From Paraburkholderia sp. ZP32-5 (GTDB lineage Bacteria > Pseudomonadota > Gammaproteobacteria > Burkholderiales > Burkholderiaceae), in assembly GCF_021390495.1 (NCBI RefSeq), contig NZ_JAJEJP010000002.1, positions 682,001 to 746,000 of the forward strand: DNA of 64,000 nt, in the 5' to 3' direction. Below, piece after piece: positions 1 to 9,087 of the stretch (positions are counted from its first letter, which is position 1; every line of letters starts with the position of its first letter). Below the pieces are notes generated by a model. That model had not been told where the DNA came from, did not search any database, and was given only the letters and a program-made list of their open reading frames with translations. Made by a program: the position numbers and the translations under genes.

Positions 1-89
1 CGACCGCTTATGGCGATCGCGGCGTGGGTCCGATTCCGCCGAATACCGACCTGACGTTCGAAGTAGAACTCGTCGACATCGTCAAGTAA
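1..89 (+). CDS. FKBP-type peptidyl-prolyl cis-trans isomerase, C-terminal end (partial)
   Basis: Only the last 28 codons are in the window, ending at the TAA at 87-89. The visible tail reads AYGDRGVGPIPPNTDLTFEV and closes with ELVDIVK. This is the characteristic end of small FKBP-fold proline isomerases, where the pattern G-V-G-x-I-P-P-N-x-x-L-x-F-x-V-E-L forms the last strands next to the active site. The family catalyses cis-trans isomerisation of X-Pro bonds during folding. The start lies outside the window, so length and localisation cannot be judged. Confidence 0.75.
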   Translation, partial: TAYGDRGVGPIPPNTDLTFEVELVDIVK

Positions 90-195
90 TAGCGCAAAAA
101 TGCGCTTAATGCGCTGAACCCCAGGCCTCGCTACGGAACTCGCAGCGAGGCTTTGTTTTTTGGGCCGGCGAAATAGGGCGCCCTGGAGACTCGGC

Positions 196-657
196 ATGAA
201 ACGCGACCAGAGTGCGGTGCAGGTGGCCAGCATCGGCTTCACCGGTAAGCCCGCGCGGAAGTTCTTCGACTTGCTGAAGGGGGCCCATGTCCGCACGGTG
301 CTCGACATCCGCCTGAACAACACGTCGCAACTCGCCGGCTTTGCGAAAAGGCAGGATCTGCCGTACTTCCTGGAGAACCTGTGCAATACGGCGTATGTGG
401 AAGTGCCGGAGTTGGCGCCCGAGCCGGATCTGCTCAAACGCTACCAGGCCAAAAAGCTGAGTTGGGAGAACCTGCGCGATGAGTATTTCGAGCTGATTGC
501 AAGGCGCCGGGTGGAAAGCAATCTGGATATCGCGCTATTTGAGTCCGGCTGCCTGCTTTGCAGTGAACATTTACCACATCATTGTCACCGGGCGCTGGCG
601 CTCGAGTACCTGAACAGTCATTGGAATAACCGGCTTGCCATTACGCATCTGACGTGA
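196..657 (+). CDS. DUF488 family protein
   Basis: A 153-residue protein of the DUF488 family, small proteins of unknown biochemical role. The N-terminal strand (VQVASIGFTGKPARKFFDLL), the VLDIRLNN segment and the C-terminal Cys/His cluster (CLLCSEHLPHHCHRALALEY) match the family pattern of an Arg-rich first half and a C-x-E...C-H-R motif near the end. An upstream in-frame ATG exists at 160. The ATG at 196 is preferred because GGAG at 185-188 lies 7 nt before it. No operon partner is evident: the next gene starts about 300 bp downstream. The assignment is by motif; no function is inferred. Confidence 0.8.
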   Translation: MKRDQSAVQVASIGFTGKPARKFFDLLKGAHVRTVLDIRLNNTSQLAGFAKRQDLPYFLENLCNTAYVEVPELAPEPDLLKRYQAKKLSWENLRDEYFELIARRRVESNLDIALFESGCLLCSEHLPHHCHRALALEYLNSHWNNRLAITHLT

Positions 658-955
658 CGGGCCGGTCCGCGGACGGCTCGAACGGTACGTCGCGGGATCT
701 TTTCCTACGTATTTCTCCGTACTTTCGCTATTTAGTAGGGCGGGTCATCTCCTGCCGCCTTTGTTTGCGCCTGGCGGGCAAACCTCGGCCAAACACCGGC
801 CAAACGTTTGACTGGCTCAAAACGCGGAAAAGCGCGTCTTTTTCAAGTCCGGCGCTGGTGGCTCGTTTACTATCTACTCACACGCGACCCCCTCCACCTT
901 CTCGGCCGCCGGGAATACGCCCGCCGGTCTTCTTTGCGCGCCAGGAGCGCCTGCC

Positions 956-2029
956 ATGAATATCGACTTTCACTACGGTGTGGTCTACATTGCTGCGCGA
1001 ATCGGCGGAATGAAGCCCGGCGATGCATTGACCGTTGCCCATGCATGCCAGTATGTCGACGATGCGACAACGAGCGGAATACTGCGCTTTAAAGGCGGCG
1101 AGACATTCGAGCGTTTCGCGACCGCGCACAAATTATTCGATTACGCCAATACCGAGAATGACCAGAACCGCCTCGTCTGGGCGCCATTTCATTTTCTGCC
1201 GGCCGGAGTCGGTGAGAGCCTGGAAGAAAAAGCCATTTGCCGGCCGGATAGCGAAGTGGCGCGTGAAGTCGTGCGGCGCGCAATCCGGCAACGCGATTCG
1301 GAGACGGCATTGCACCGGCTCGGCGTGACGCTTCATACGTATGTCGATACCTGGGCGCACCAGGGGTTCGCCGGAATCGAAAGCCCGTGGAATCGCGTGC
1401 ATTCGCTGGAGGCCCAGGATTGCACGCACGAGGGCTGGCTGGCGAGCCTCAAGCAGGCGGTCAACCATCTGATCGAACATATCGAGGAAGACGTGGTGGC
1501 GATCGCGCTGCCGGTCGGCCATGGCGCCGCATTGCATTATCCCGATCAACCGTGGGCGCACTGGCACTATCTCGACGGCCGGAACAACCGCGTCACGCGA
1601 CACAATCTGCCGGATTTCGTGCAGGCGGCGGAAATGGCATGCCGCGCGGTACGCGGTTTTCTGGCCGGGAAAGAGGACTTCGAAAACCAGCCCGGCATGC
1701 CTGACGAAGTGAAAGAAGCGGTCACCACGCTGCTCGACACCAACCGGAATCTCGACGACAACATCCGTTTGCGAACAGTCCGCGAATGGGTGAAAGCCGG
1801 CCGCATTCCGGGTCTGGAAGAACAGGTGCCGGTTTATATCGGCAAAGGACACGGCTCGTGGAAGTACCTGGCCACCGGTCTGGCGTGCGATGACGATACC
1901 GGCGACCGCCCGGTATGGAGCAGTGACTTTGAGAAAAGCGACTATCGTCTCTTTCACGATGCAGTCAAACAGCACCGTTTCGTGATCACTCAGGAGATCC
2001 TGCCCGCTCGCGGATTACGCATCGCGTAA
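956..2029 (+). CDS. DUF6765-like, histidine-rich putative metal-dependent protein
   Basis: A 357-residue soluble protein without a signal peptide. The N-terminus (MNIDFHYGVVYIAARIGGM) and the repeated His/Asp segments (VAHACQYVDDAT, LGVTLHTYVDTWAHQGFAG, HYPDQPWAHWHYLDGRNNR) resemble the DUF6765 family. The spacing of His and Asp recalls helical metal-binding folds of the S1/P1 nuclease or phospholipase C type, but that link is inference. The start is set by AGGAG about 10 nt upstream. It stands alone: the downstream small gene is on the other strand and converges with it. I cannot name a substrate. Confidence 0.6.
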   Translation: MNIDFHYGVVYIAARIGGMKPGDALTVAHACQYVDDATTSGILRFKGGETFERFATAHKLFDYANTENDQNRLVWAPFHFLPAGVGESLEEKAICRPDSEVAREVVRRAIRQRDSETALHRLGVTLHTYVDTWAHQGFAGIESPWNRVHSLEAQDCTHEGWLASLKQAVNHLIEHIEEDVVAIALPVGHGAALHYPDQPWAHWHYLDGRNNRVTRHNLPDFVQAAEMACRAVRGFLAGKEDFENQPGMPDEVKEAVTTLLDTNRNLDDNIRLRTVREWVKAGRIPGLEEQVPVYIGKGHGSWKYLATGLACDDDTGDRPVWSSDFEKSDYRLFHDAVKQHRFVITQEILPARGLRIA

Positions 2030-2114
2030 GCGCGTGGGGTAAGGTGTTTTGCCGCCGGATCGATTGCAGCTCCCGGCATGTGATCGAGCGGCGGCGCCTC
2101 GCATATTTCCCTGA

Positions 2115-2378
2115 CTATTGCATTGCTGCCTGCTGATGCCCACCGCGCTGTAGCGGGGGTTGTACAGCGGCAGCCTGTTCTTCGGCATGCTTTTTCGCCA
2201 GATGCCGCCCGACCAGACATCCGCCCACCGCGCCGACCACTGCATGATGTCCCGCGTAATGTCCGGCAACCCCTCCCACGACCGCGCCTTTCAGGCAACC
2301 AGCCGCGTTTGCGGTGCCGCTCATTGCCGAAGTGAGTGCGATTGCCGCGAGGGCGGCTCGAATAAAACCAGCTTTCAT
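2115..2378 (-). CDS. small exported glycine-rich protein
   Basis: An 87-residue protein with a clear Sec signal peptide (MKAGFIRAALAAIALTSAMS...ANA, cleavage near residue 26). The mature part is Gly/Ala/His-rich (CLKGAVVGGVAGHYAGHHAV, then VGGCLVGRHLAKKHAEE). The GxxxG spacing looks like a glycine-zipper segment, suggesting membrane association or oligomerisation in the envelope. The reading frame is open further upstream to 2435, but the signal peptide fixes the start at the ATG at 2378. It converges with the DUF6765-like gene. Function unknown. Confidence 0.55.
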   Translation of the reverse strand: MKAGFIRAALAAIALTSAMSGTANAAGCLKGAVVGGVAGHYAGHHAVVGAVGGCLVGRHLAKKHAEEQAAAVQPPLQRGGHQQAAMQ

Positions 2379-2796
2379 TGCAAAGTACCGTAGTGTTGAG
2401 TGGGTCGAAAATGGCGTAGTCCGGCCTCTTTTCAAGAGCTTCCGGGCAGCTTTCTTCCCGAGCCTCGCTATTGATCGCGGGTGCGCCGCCGGCTACGCAC
2501 ATGCAGTGTAAGAGCATCGGCCCCGGCGCAGGCGAACAGATCCTGCAAGTTTGGTAACGGGTGGTTACCGGCTGCATCGAGCGTATTGGTTGGTGCGAGG
2601 TTGGCGCAAAAAGCCCTGTCCTCGTCTTTTTCAATGTACTGGTCTATAGCGGGGCGCCAAAAAACAGCGCTTCCAATTAAAAAAATGAACCGGTCTCCTT
2701 TGAATATTCAAATGCTTGCCTATAGTAGAAGCGGTTATTGCCGCGAACGACGGCAGCGGTCTTTTCGTCGTCGATGCGGGTGACGGGGAAACCGAA
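2379..2796. other. intergenic region, about 420 bp
   Basis: No convincing gene. The right half (about 2620-2730) is clearly more AT-rich than its surroundings and carries a TATAGT box at 2721-2726, with TTGAAT at 2700-2705 (spacing 15, short for sigma-70). This may be the promoter of the following gene. An in-frame TTG at 2716 would extend that gene upstream, but it lies inside this putative promoter. Confidence 0.35.
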
Positions 2797-3135
2797 ATGA
2801 CGCCATCGAATGCTGCGATCTATCAGGCCGGGACTTGCACGCCGGAGTCGTTACGGACACTCGCGGGATACCTCGAATTGGCTCTCGACGAAGGAGAGAG
2901 CGTCGTCGTGATGCGAATTGGCAGCCAGGTACGCAGCGTTTATGTGGGAAATCCGTCGCGCGCATTGGAGGATCTAATGGAGTCCGGTGTTGTCGATGCC
3001 TTTCAGGCGGATGAAATGCTGCTATTGACCCGTCTTGGGCTCAACCGGATAACGGCGGACGGTCAACACTACCGCTTTATACGCAGTGTGAGGTACATCG
3101 ACGACCGTCAGGCCGTCGTTTTTACTCCAATTTGA
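2797..3135 (+). CDS. hypothetical protein
   Basis: A 112-residue acidic, soluble protein I do not recognise. It reads MTPSNAAIYQAGTCTPESLR at the start and contains regular alternating strands and helices (SVVVMRIGSQVRSVYVG, ALEDLMESGVVDAFQADEML). There is no signal peptide or membrane segment. The ATG at 2797 is preferred because GGGGA at 2785-2789 lies 7 nt upstream. A TTG at 2716 would add 27 residues (PIVEAVIAANDGSG...) but has no ribosome site. Base composition at the 5' side is lower in GC than its neighbours. No partner gene suggests a role. Confidence 0.5.
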   Translation: MTPSNAAIYQAGTCTPESLRTLAGYLELALDEGESVVVMRIGSQVRSVYVGNPSRALEDLMESGVVDAFQADEMLLLTRLGLNRITADGQHYRFIRSVRYIDDRQAVVFTPI

Positions 3136-3344
3136 GCGGTGGCATCAGGAGCAGCGGGAGAAGAATCGGGGGGAAAGGAAAAGGAAGAAAGACAGGACGA
3201 GGTAGTAGAGAAGCTGAAAGAATCGTACTTGTACGGCGTCAAAGTGATCGCATCGATGTACTGAAGTTGCAAATAGTCCAATAGTCTGCCTTTCTTGCTT
3301 CATTCATGGCATAGTTCGACGATTACCACATAAGGAGGAACCAA

Positions 3345-4181
3345 ATGCCTTCGTTAGAGCAAATTCAAGCAAAGCTTAAGAAACTCCAGGCGCAAGCCGA
3401 CGTTCTGCTTGCCAGGAAAGCACAGGCTGCAGTCGACCAGATTCGCGAGTTGATGCTCAAACATGGTCTGACTACCGCCGATATCGAAGATCGCGCGAGA
3501 GCGAGACGCGCGGCGCGCGGTCTGAATGGTGTCAGCGGAAATGGCAGAGGTAGACCCGCCGGTGTGGCAAAGGCGGCTAAATCCGTTGGCGCGGCGAAGT
3601 ACCGTGATCCGAAAACCGGCGCAACCTGGACAGGCCATGGCCGCGCACCGGGCTGGATTGCCAATGTGAAGGACCGTACGTCGTTCCTCGTCAGCGGTGC
3701 GAGCGAAGCGAAGTCGGTGGCAGCACCGAGCGGACGCGGCAAAGGTCAGCCGAAAGGCGCACAGCCGCCGAAGTACCTGAATCCGAAAACCGGTGCGACC
3801 TGGAGCGGCCGCGGTCCGGCGCCCGCGTGGCTGGCGGCGGTTAAGGACCGCAGCAAATTCCTGATCGACGGCGCGTCGGCGGCTCCGCAAGCGGTTAAAG
3901 CAGCGGCTAAAACCGTTAAGGCCAAAGCGACAGCGGCCAAAAAGGCAGCGAAAAAAGTAGTCGCGAAGAAAGCCGGCGCGGCACGCAAGGCGGCGGTGAA
4001 AAAGACGGCGGCGAAAAAAGCGGTGCCGGCGAGTAGAAAAGCGGCGGCAAAGAAAGCCGTCGGTCGCAAAGGCCCGATGAAAACAGCGAGAAAGGCTCCG
4101 GTGCGCAAGGCTGCCGCGAAGAGTACCGCGGCCCCTGCCGCGGTTGCCTCGCAAACTCCGGCAGCGGAAGCAGGCGCGTAA
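3345..4181 (+). CDS. H-NS family nucleoid protein with two DNA-binding motifs and a histone H1-like tail
   Basis: A 278-residue nucleoid-associated protein. Residues 1-55 form the coiled oligomerisation region (LEQIQAKLKKLQAQADVLLA). Two H-NS-type DNA-binding modules follow, near residues 85-117 (KYRDPKTGATWTGHGRAPGW) and 143-174 (KYLNPKTGATWSGRGPAPAW). The remainder (about 178-278) is an Ala/Lys-rich tail of AAKK and KKA repeats resembling eukaryotic histone H1 or bacterial AlgP. A typical H-NS paralogue is about 100 residues with one module, so this is a duplicated, tailed form. AAGGAGG at about 3331-3337 supports the start. It probably silences AT-rich DNA or compacts the nucleoid. Confidence 0.85.
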   Translation: MPSLEQIQAKLKKLQAQADVLLARKAQAAVDQIRELMLKHGLTTADIEDRARARRAARGLNGVSGNGRGRPAGVAKAAKSVGAAKYRDPKTGATWTGHGRAPGWIANVKDRTSFLVSGASEAKSVAAPSGRGKGQPKGAQPPKYLNPKTGATWSGRGPAPAWLAAVKDRSKFLIDGASAAPQAVKAAAKTVKAKATAAKKAAKKVVAKKAGAARKAAVKKTAAKKAVPASRKAAAKKAVGRKGPMKTARKAPVRKAAAKSTAAPAAVASQTPAAEAGA

Positions 4182-4201
4182 TTCGCGGAGCCGTGAAGTA
4201 G

Positions 4202-4687
4202 ATGGTTAGCACGCTCGATGTACCCCAGCAGGAGGACCTGGTCGTCCTGCTGGACTCTATTCCTCATCCGGCAACCGATGCCGCCGACCCGTTCATCGTC
4301 GCGAGCGACCGCCGCGTGATTCTGACGTATCCGATCGCGGAGTCGGACTTTGAGCGGTTCGGACCATTCGATCCCGACGACGATCCCTTTTGCGCGGTGC
4401 TGTTTTCCGACACCGTGTTTCATCGGCTCGGTCCACCGGGCGACACCGATCTCGCGATTCATCCGCTAGCCGCGCAAGGCTTGTGCGGTTATTCGGCGCA
4501 TGAAGTCGTCAATTCATCGTTGTGCGCGGAAATTGCCGCGGCCTCGGCCGTTGCGCCGGCACAGCGTCATTTCGTGATTACGTTTCTCGAATCGACGTTC
4601 GAATGCGTGGCGTCGGACTATACGGTAATCGGCGTATTTGGCGCGGGTGAAATAGCAAGCCGCGAAGCATTCGCGTTGGTCAGATAG
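4202..4687 (+). CDS. hypothetical protein
   Basis: A 161-residue acidic soluble protein starting 20 nt after the H-NS-like gene on the same strand, so the two may be cotranscribed. It contains no motif I recognise. It is rich in Asp/Glu and aromatic residues (PIAESDFERFGPFDPDDDPF) and ends in a hydrophobic strand pattern (YTVIGVFGAGEIASREAF). No signal peptide or transmembrane segment is apparent. The acidity beside a strongly basic DNA-binding protein is noted but proves nothing. The beginning of the gene carries an inverted repeat (CAGCAGGA...TCCTGCTG, 4227-4252). Confidence 0.5.
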   Translation: MVSTLDVPQQEDLVVLLDSIPHPATDAADPFIVASDRRVILTYPIAESDFERFGPFDPDDDPFCAVLFSDTVFHRLGPPGDTDLAIHPLAAQGLCGYSAHEVVNSSLCAEIAAASAVAPAQRHFVITFLESTFECVASDYTVIGVFGAGEIASREAFALVR

Positions 4688-4833
4688 AGCAGCAGGCTGG
4701 ACAGCAAGCCGTGGGCCCATAACGGGCACGCGGCGTGCGTGTCGTGGGTCACAGCGAAAGCCCGGCGTGAGTCCGGCACTCCGCGTCGAACGCGGGGCGC
4801 CGCGTATTCCGCCGGCTGGCCTTGAGGACAAGA

Positions 4834-6105
4834 ATGCTGACTATTCCCATTACCGCGCTCGTCACGCTCGTCATTGTTCTGGTTATTGCCAATCTGTCGA
4901 GCGGCGAAAAGAAAATAGAACATAAGATCGAACGGCTCTACCGGAGCGACGATCCGCAATTCCTGCGTTCAATGGGCTTGCTGCTCGGGCCGCCTGTGGT
5001 TCCCGGCAATCGCTTCGACATGCTGCTCAATGGCGACCGTATTTTTCCGTCGATGCTCGAAGGCATTCGTTCGGCGCGCCAAACCATTACGTTTGAAACG
5101 TTCATTTACTGGTCAGGGGAAATTGGCGAGCAGATCGCCCATGCGCTTGCGGACAAGGCGCGTGAAGGCGTCGCCGTGCATGTGCTGCTCGATTGGGTCG
5201 GCTCATCGAAAATGGACGGGCGCTATCTGGACATGCTGCGCTTGGCCGGGGCCGAGGTGGTCAAGTATCACAAGCCGCATTGGACCGGTCTTGGCCGCAT
5301 GAACGATCGCACGCATCGCAAGCTATTGGTGATCGATGGCCGGATCGGCTTTACCGGCGGTGTCGGCATTGCGCCCGAATGGACCGGCAATGCGCAGGAT
5401 GAAAAGCATTGGCGCGATACGCACTTTCGCGTGACGGGTCCGGTGGTCGGCCATATGCAGGCGGTCTTTATGGACAACTGGATCAAGGCGACCGGTAATG
5501 TGTTGCATGGTCCCGCCTATTTTCCCCATATCGAAGCCGAAGAAGGAGAAGGCGAGGGGCTCGCGCATATGTTCAGCAGTTCGCCGTCGGGCGGCAGCGA
5601 CGATATGCAGTTGATGTATCTGATGGCCATTACCTCCGCCACGCACAGCCTGCATCTTGCAAGCGCGTACTTCGTGCCGGACAAGCTGACCATCAACGCG
5701 ATCGTCGAAGCGGCGAAGCGCGGCGTGAAAGTGCGGATCGTCACGCCGGGCAAGCATATCGACACGCATACGGTGCGTGAAGCATCGCGTGCATGCTGGG
5801 GCGATCTGCTCAAAGCCGGGGTCGAAATATTCGAGTATCAGCCCACGATGTTTCATTGCAAGCTGCTGGTGGTCGACGAGTACCTGGTCTCGGTCGGCTC
5901 GACCAACTTCGATAGCCGTTCGTTCAAGCTCAACGACGAGGCTAACCTGAACATCTACGATCGCGACTTTGCGAAGCAGCAGACCGCTGTTTTCGCCGAC
6001 GACATCGCGAAATCGCGGCGCGTCACGCTCGAAGCGTGGATGCACCGGTCATTCAGTGAGAAGCTCATTGAAAAATTCGTGCGGTTGCTGGACACACAGC
6101 TTTGA
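4834..6105 (+). CDS. cardiolipin synthase / phospholipase D family protein
   Basis: A 423-residue membrane-anchored phospholipase D family enzyme. A hydrophobic N-terminal anchor (residues 1-22, MLTIPITALVTLVIVLVIAN) is followed by two PLDc domains. The HxKxxxxD motifs are HRKLLVIDGRIGFTGG in the first half and HCKLLVVDEYLVSVGSTNFD in the second; both are complete. Family members condense two phosphatidylglycerol molecules, or PG with PE, into cardiolipin at the inner membrane. The in-frame TTG at 4822 is rejected: GAGGA at 4825-4829 fits the ATG at 4834. It could equally be a ClsB- or ClsC-type enzyme. Confidence 0.85.
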   Translation: MLTIPITALVTLVIVLVIANLSSGEKKIEHKIERLYRSDDPQFLRSMGLLLGPPVVPGNRFDMLLNGDRIFPSMLEGIRSARQTITFETFIYWSGEIGEQIAHALADKAREGVAVHVLLDWVGSSKMDGRYLDMLRLAGAEVVKYHKPHWTGLGRMNDRTHRKLLVIDGRIGFTGGVGIAPEWTGNAQDEKHWRDTHFRVTGPVVGHMQAVFMDNWIKATGNVLHGPAYFPHIEAEEGEGEGLAHMFSSSPSGGSDDMQLMYLMAITSATHSLHLASAYFVPDKLTINAIVEAAKRGVKVRIVTPGKHIDTHTVREASRACWGDLLKAGVEIFEYQPTMFHCKLLVVDEYLVSVGSTNFDSRSFKLNDEANLNIYDRDFAKQQTAVFADDIAKSRRVTLEAWMHRSFSEKLIEKFVRLLDTQL

Positions 6106-6208
6106 AGCGACGCTAAAGGTCGGGCCGCCAGTGCCGATCGAGTTATCGACGTTTTCCGATATAAGCGCGCGCAATGAAAACCCTCACGCTCATTCGCGTT
6201 GCACCTCG

Positions 6209-6748
6209 CTAATTACCGGGCTCGAGCACCGGCTTATCCGGATTCGCCTGCGTGCGATAGGGCAATTGCGCTGAATGTACATTGGTAATCGTGTTGTCGA
6301 TTACCCGTTCGACGTCCGCCGTTTTTGTCAGTTCGGACAGAAAGGTCTTCTTATCGAAACCGGGCGCGACGCACCCTTCGACATAGATAAATCGCCGCTG
6401 CAACGTGAGCCATAGCGTCGACTGTTCGCGCCAGTGCAGCGCGGCATTCAGATTCGCGAGCCGCCGTTGCACGCTGTCGGCGATCTCCGCGTCGTATAGA
6501 TACGCATTCGGCAACCGGCAGCGGCCTTCTATCCAGCAGCTATTGCCGCGCTCGATCCGGTAATGGCTGTCGTCGAGCCATTCCTTTTCAGTCTCGAACG
6601 GGCCGAGCGGCGTCGGGCAATTGGCGATCGCTTTGGAGATCTGTATGAATGGATCGTGACCGCGATTGACGCGCGCCGGATCGCTCTGCGCATGAGCCGT
6701 CGTGGCGCAGAGCAGCAGGCCGGCGAGGAGTTCGAACAGACGTTTCAT
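6209..6748 (-). CDS. exported BON-domain protein
   Basis: A 179-residue protein with a signal peptide (MKRLFELLAGLLLCATTAHA, cleavage after AHA). The C-terminal half has the BON pattern: a beta strand (LWLTLQRRFIYVEGCV), a helix (DKKTFLSELTKTADVERVID) and a final strand. BON domains are thought to bind phospholipids or the cell envelope. The middle holds four Cys residues (CPTPL, CWIEGRCRLP, GCVAPG) that could form disulfides in the periplasm. It lies 48 nt downstream of the response regulator gene on the same strand, so it may be the last gene of that operon. Confidence 0.6.
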   Translation of the reverse strand: MKRLFELLAGLLLCATTAHAQSDPARVNRGHDPFIQISKAIANCPTPLGPFETEKEWLDDSHYRIERGNSCWIEGRCRLPNAYLYDAEIADSVQRRLANLNAALHWREQSTLWLTLQRRFIYVEGCVAPGFDKKTFLSELTKTADVERVIDNTITNVHSAQLPYRTQANPDKPVLEPGN

Positions 6749-6796
6749 GTTCAGGCCGCTCCAGATGTTCGCGCCATTATCGCGCGGCCAGAAATG

Positions 6797-7444
6797 TCAG
6801 CGGCGCGTGCGGCGATGTTCGACCGCAAACTTGATCAATTCCGCCTGACCTTCTATATCGAGTTTGCGCTTCAGATTCAAGCGATGCGTTTCCACTGTGC
6901 GCACGGAGAGATCATTGCGCTGCGCGATCTGTTTGCTCGACAGTCCTTCGGCGAGCGCGTCGAGAATATCGAGTTCACGCGGCGTCAGACGTTCGATCGG
7001 CGATTGCGTTGCCGATGCCTGAATCAGCCGCGAACTCAATTCCGCGCTAAAGAAAGTTTTGCCGTCGAGTACCGCGCCAATCGCCTGAATGATCTCGATC
7101 GCGGGCGAATCTTTCAGCACATAGCCGCTTGCACCTGCACGCACCGCCTGGGTCACGTATTCGAGGTTGTCGTGCATCGACAGCATCAGCACACGAATTG
7201 CCGGAAAGCGTTCGTGGAAAAGATTCGCCAATGCGATGCCGTTCATGCCATTCATGCCGACGTCCATCAACGCGAGGTGCGGCGTTTCTTTCTCGGCGAG
7301 CGCGAGTGCTTCCTGCGCATTGCCCGCTTCGCCGACCACTTCGAAATGACGCACTGCTTCGAGGCGGGCGCGCAAGCCGTCGCGCACGAGCGGATGATCG
7401 TCGACGAGCAGCAGGCGTGCGACAGCAGCGGTGGTGTCGTTCAT
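6797..7444 (-). CDS. LuxR/NarL-family response regulator
   Basis: A 215-residue two-component regulator. The receiver domain (about residues 10-125) has the acidic pair VDDHP, the phosphoacceptor Asp61 in LMDVGMNGMNG and the conserved Lys in YVLKDS. The C-terminal NarL/LuxR helix-turn-helix begins near residue 153 (LTPRELDILDALAEGLSSKQ) and continues VRTVETHRLNLKRKL. It overlaps the upstream histidine kinase gene by 4 nt (ATGA), so the two are translationally coupled partners. The position divergent from a monocarboxylate-type permease suggests control of that transporter, as with MctSR/MctP in rhizobia; this is inference. Confidence 0.9.
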   Translation of the reverse strand: MNDTTAAVARLLLVDDHPLVRDGLRARLEAVRHFEVVGEAGNAQEALALAEKETPHLALMDVGMNGMNGIALANLFHERFPAIRVLMLSMHDNLEYVTQAVRAGASGYVLKDSPAIEIIQAIGAVLDGKTFFSAELSSRLIQASATQSPIERLTPRELDILDALAEGLSSKQIAQRNDLSVRTVETHRLNLKRKLDIEGQAELIKFAVEHRRTRR

Positions 7445-8856
7445 GAGCGGACTTCCTGCAAGGACGGCAATGGCGTGCCGGTTGTATGCAGCGGGACGCG
7501 AGCGCTGACCGCAGTGTGACCCGTTTGCGAACTCAGCGACAGGCTGCCGCCGAGCGCTTCGAGCCGCTCGCGCATGTTGCGCAGACCGACACCGGAGCGT
7601 CGGCCGACGAACGCGTCGGTCACGTCGAAGCCACGGCCGTTGTCGGAGATCGTCAGCGTGACCGCGTCGTGCGAGATTTCCAGTGCAAGCGATGCACTCG
7701 ACGCATGCGCATGACGCACGATATTCGTCAGCGCTTCCTGGGCGATACGAAACAGCACGGTATTGACGGCATCGGGCAACGTCGCCGCATGCGTGTGCGA
7801 GATCTGCGTGAAGCCGATAGTGATGCCCGACTCGTCGCCCAGTTCGCGCGTCAATTGTTCGAGCGCGGCAGCCACCCCAAGATCGTCGAGCATCGACGGA
7901 CGCAGCGCGTGCGAAATACGCCGTACCTCGCGCAGCGTATCGCCGAGCCGCGCAAGCCCGGTCGATAAAGCAGCTTCGGCGGCAGGCTCGCGCGCGTCGC
8001 TGCGTTCGAGCCGCGCGAGCGCGGATTCGAGCAGCAGTTTCACCGATACCATCATCTGACTAATGCCGTCGTGCAATTCGCGCGACAGCCGCGCGCGTTC
8101 GTGTTCCTGCGACTCGACGACCTGCCGCGCGAGCCGCTTCAGCTTCGCGTCGGCGCTGCGGTATTCGCTCACGTTGAGCACCAGCGCGCACAGCGCGATC
8201 ACCGCGAGCCCGGCCACCGCAATCGCATCGATCCATTGCATCGTGCGATCGATATTGGCGGCTGCTTCGGCATCGATATGCGCGAGCGCCGCGTCGACGT
8301 CGTCGAGATAGATGCCGGTGCCGATCATCCAGCCCCAGCGCTCAAGAGGCACGACGTAGCCGAGTTTCGACGCGACCTTGCCGGTCGACGGCCGATGCCA
8401 CAAATAGCGCACATAGCCGCCGCCGCGCGCGGCCGCCGCGAGCAGTTGCTGGATCGTCGGCGTGCCCTGGCTATCGCGCAGCGACCACAGATCGCGACCC
8501 ACCAGATCGGGCTCGCGCGGATGCATCAGCGTGCGGCCATGCATGTCGTAGACGAAAAAGTAGCCGTCCTTGCCGAAATCCATTTTCTCCAGCACGTCGA
8601 GCGCGCGTGTGCGCAGCAGCGCATCGTCGCGCGCGTTGTCGCTGCCGGCGTCATACAGCGGTGCAATTGCGGTGGTCGCGAGCTCGACGTAATGCTTGAG
8701 TTCGAGTTCCTTGCTCGCCATGTACGCGGCCTGGGTGATCGTGTGCTGGCGCTCGGCGAGCGCGGTGGCTTCGCGGCGCACGCCGGTTTCGATCGTGGCG
8801 ATCGCGGCCAGAAAGGGCACGATCGCCAGCAGGACAATCTTTGCTTTGAGTTTCAT
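7441..8856 (-). CDS. Cache-domain sensor histidine kinase (HisKA_3 type)
   Basis: A 471-residue membrane sensor. TM1 spans about 7-24, a periplasmic Cache-like ligand domain about 30-200 (KDGYFFVYDMHGRTLMHPRE and GWMIGTGIYLDDVDAAL are typical), and TM2 about 211-233. A HisKA_3 dimerisation helix follows with His262 in SRELHDGISQ, and then a HATPase domain with N box (EALTNIVRHA), DNGRGF and GVGLRNMRERLEALGG. The frame is open to 9033, but the start at 8856 puts TM1 at the N-terminus as expected. Cache sensors commonly detect small carboxylates. It phosphorylates the overlapping regulator and probably governs the divergent permease genes. Confidence 0.9.
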   Translation of the reverse strand: MKLKAKIVLLAIVPFLAAIATIETGVRREATALAERQHTITQAAYMASKELELKHYVELATTAIAPLYDAGSDNARDDALLRTRALDVLEKMDFGKDGYFFVYDMHGRTLMHPREPDLVGRDLWSLRDSQGTPTIQQLLAAAARGGGYVRYLWHRPSTGKVASKLGYVVPLERWGWMIGTGIYLDDVDAALAHIDAEAAANIDRTMQWIDAIAVAGLAVIALCALVLNVSEYRSADAKLKRLARQVVESQEHERARLSRELHDGISQMMVSVKLLLESALARLERSDAREPAAEAALSTGLARLGDTLREVRRISHALRPSMLDDLGVAAALEQLTRELGDESGITIGFTQISHTHAATLPDAVNTVLFRIAQEALTNIVRHAHASSASLALEISHDAVTLTISDNGRGFDVTDAFVGRRSGVGLRNMRERLEALGGSLSLSSQTGHTAVSARVPLHTTGTPLPSLQEVRS

Positions 8857-9087
8857 CGTGAGGATAAGCGGCCAGGCTACGTAGTAACACGTAGAACACG
8901 TACGTAGTTGCGCGCTTGTGGGGACGCTCGTGAAGGCGAATACTACATCCCCGCGGCGTGGCGCGCTTCGCGGAGCCTCGCGCGTCGCATTTGCGCCAGC
9001 CGTTTTTCCGCCTGACCTCAGGCATCCGGACACTCGTATTGGCCAAAAGCCGCGATACGTGGTGTCGATAATATCTAGGAGACGTTC

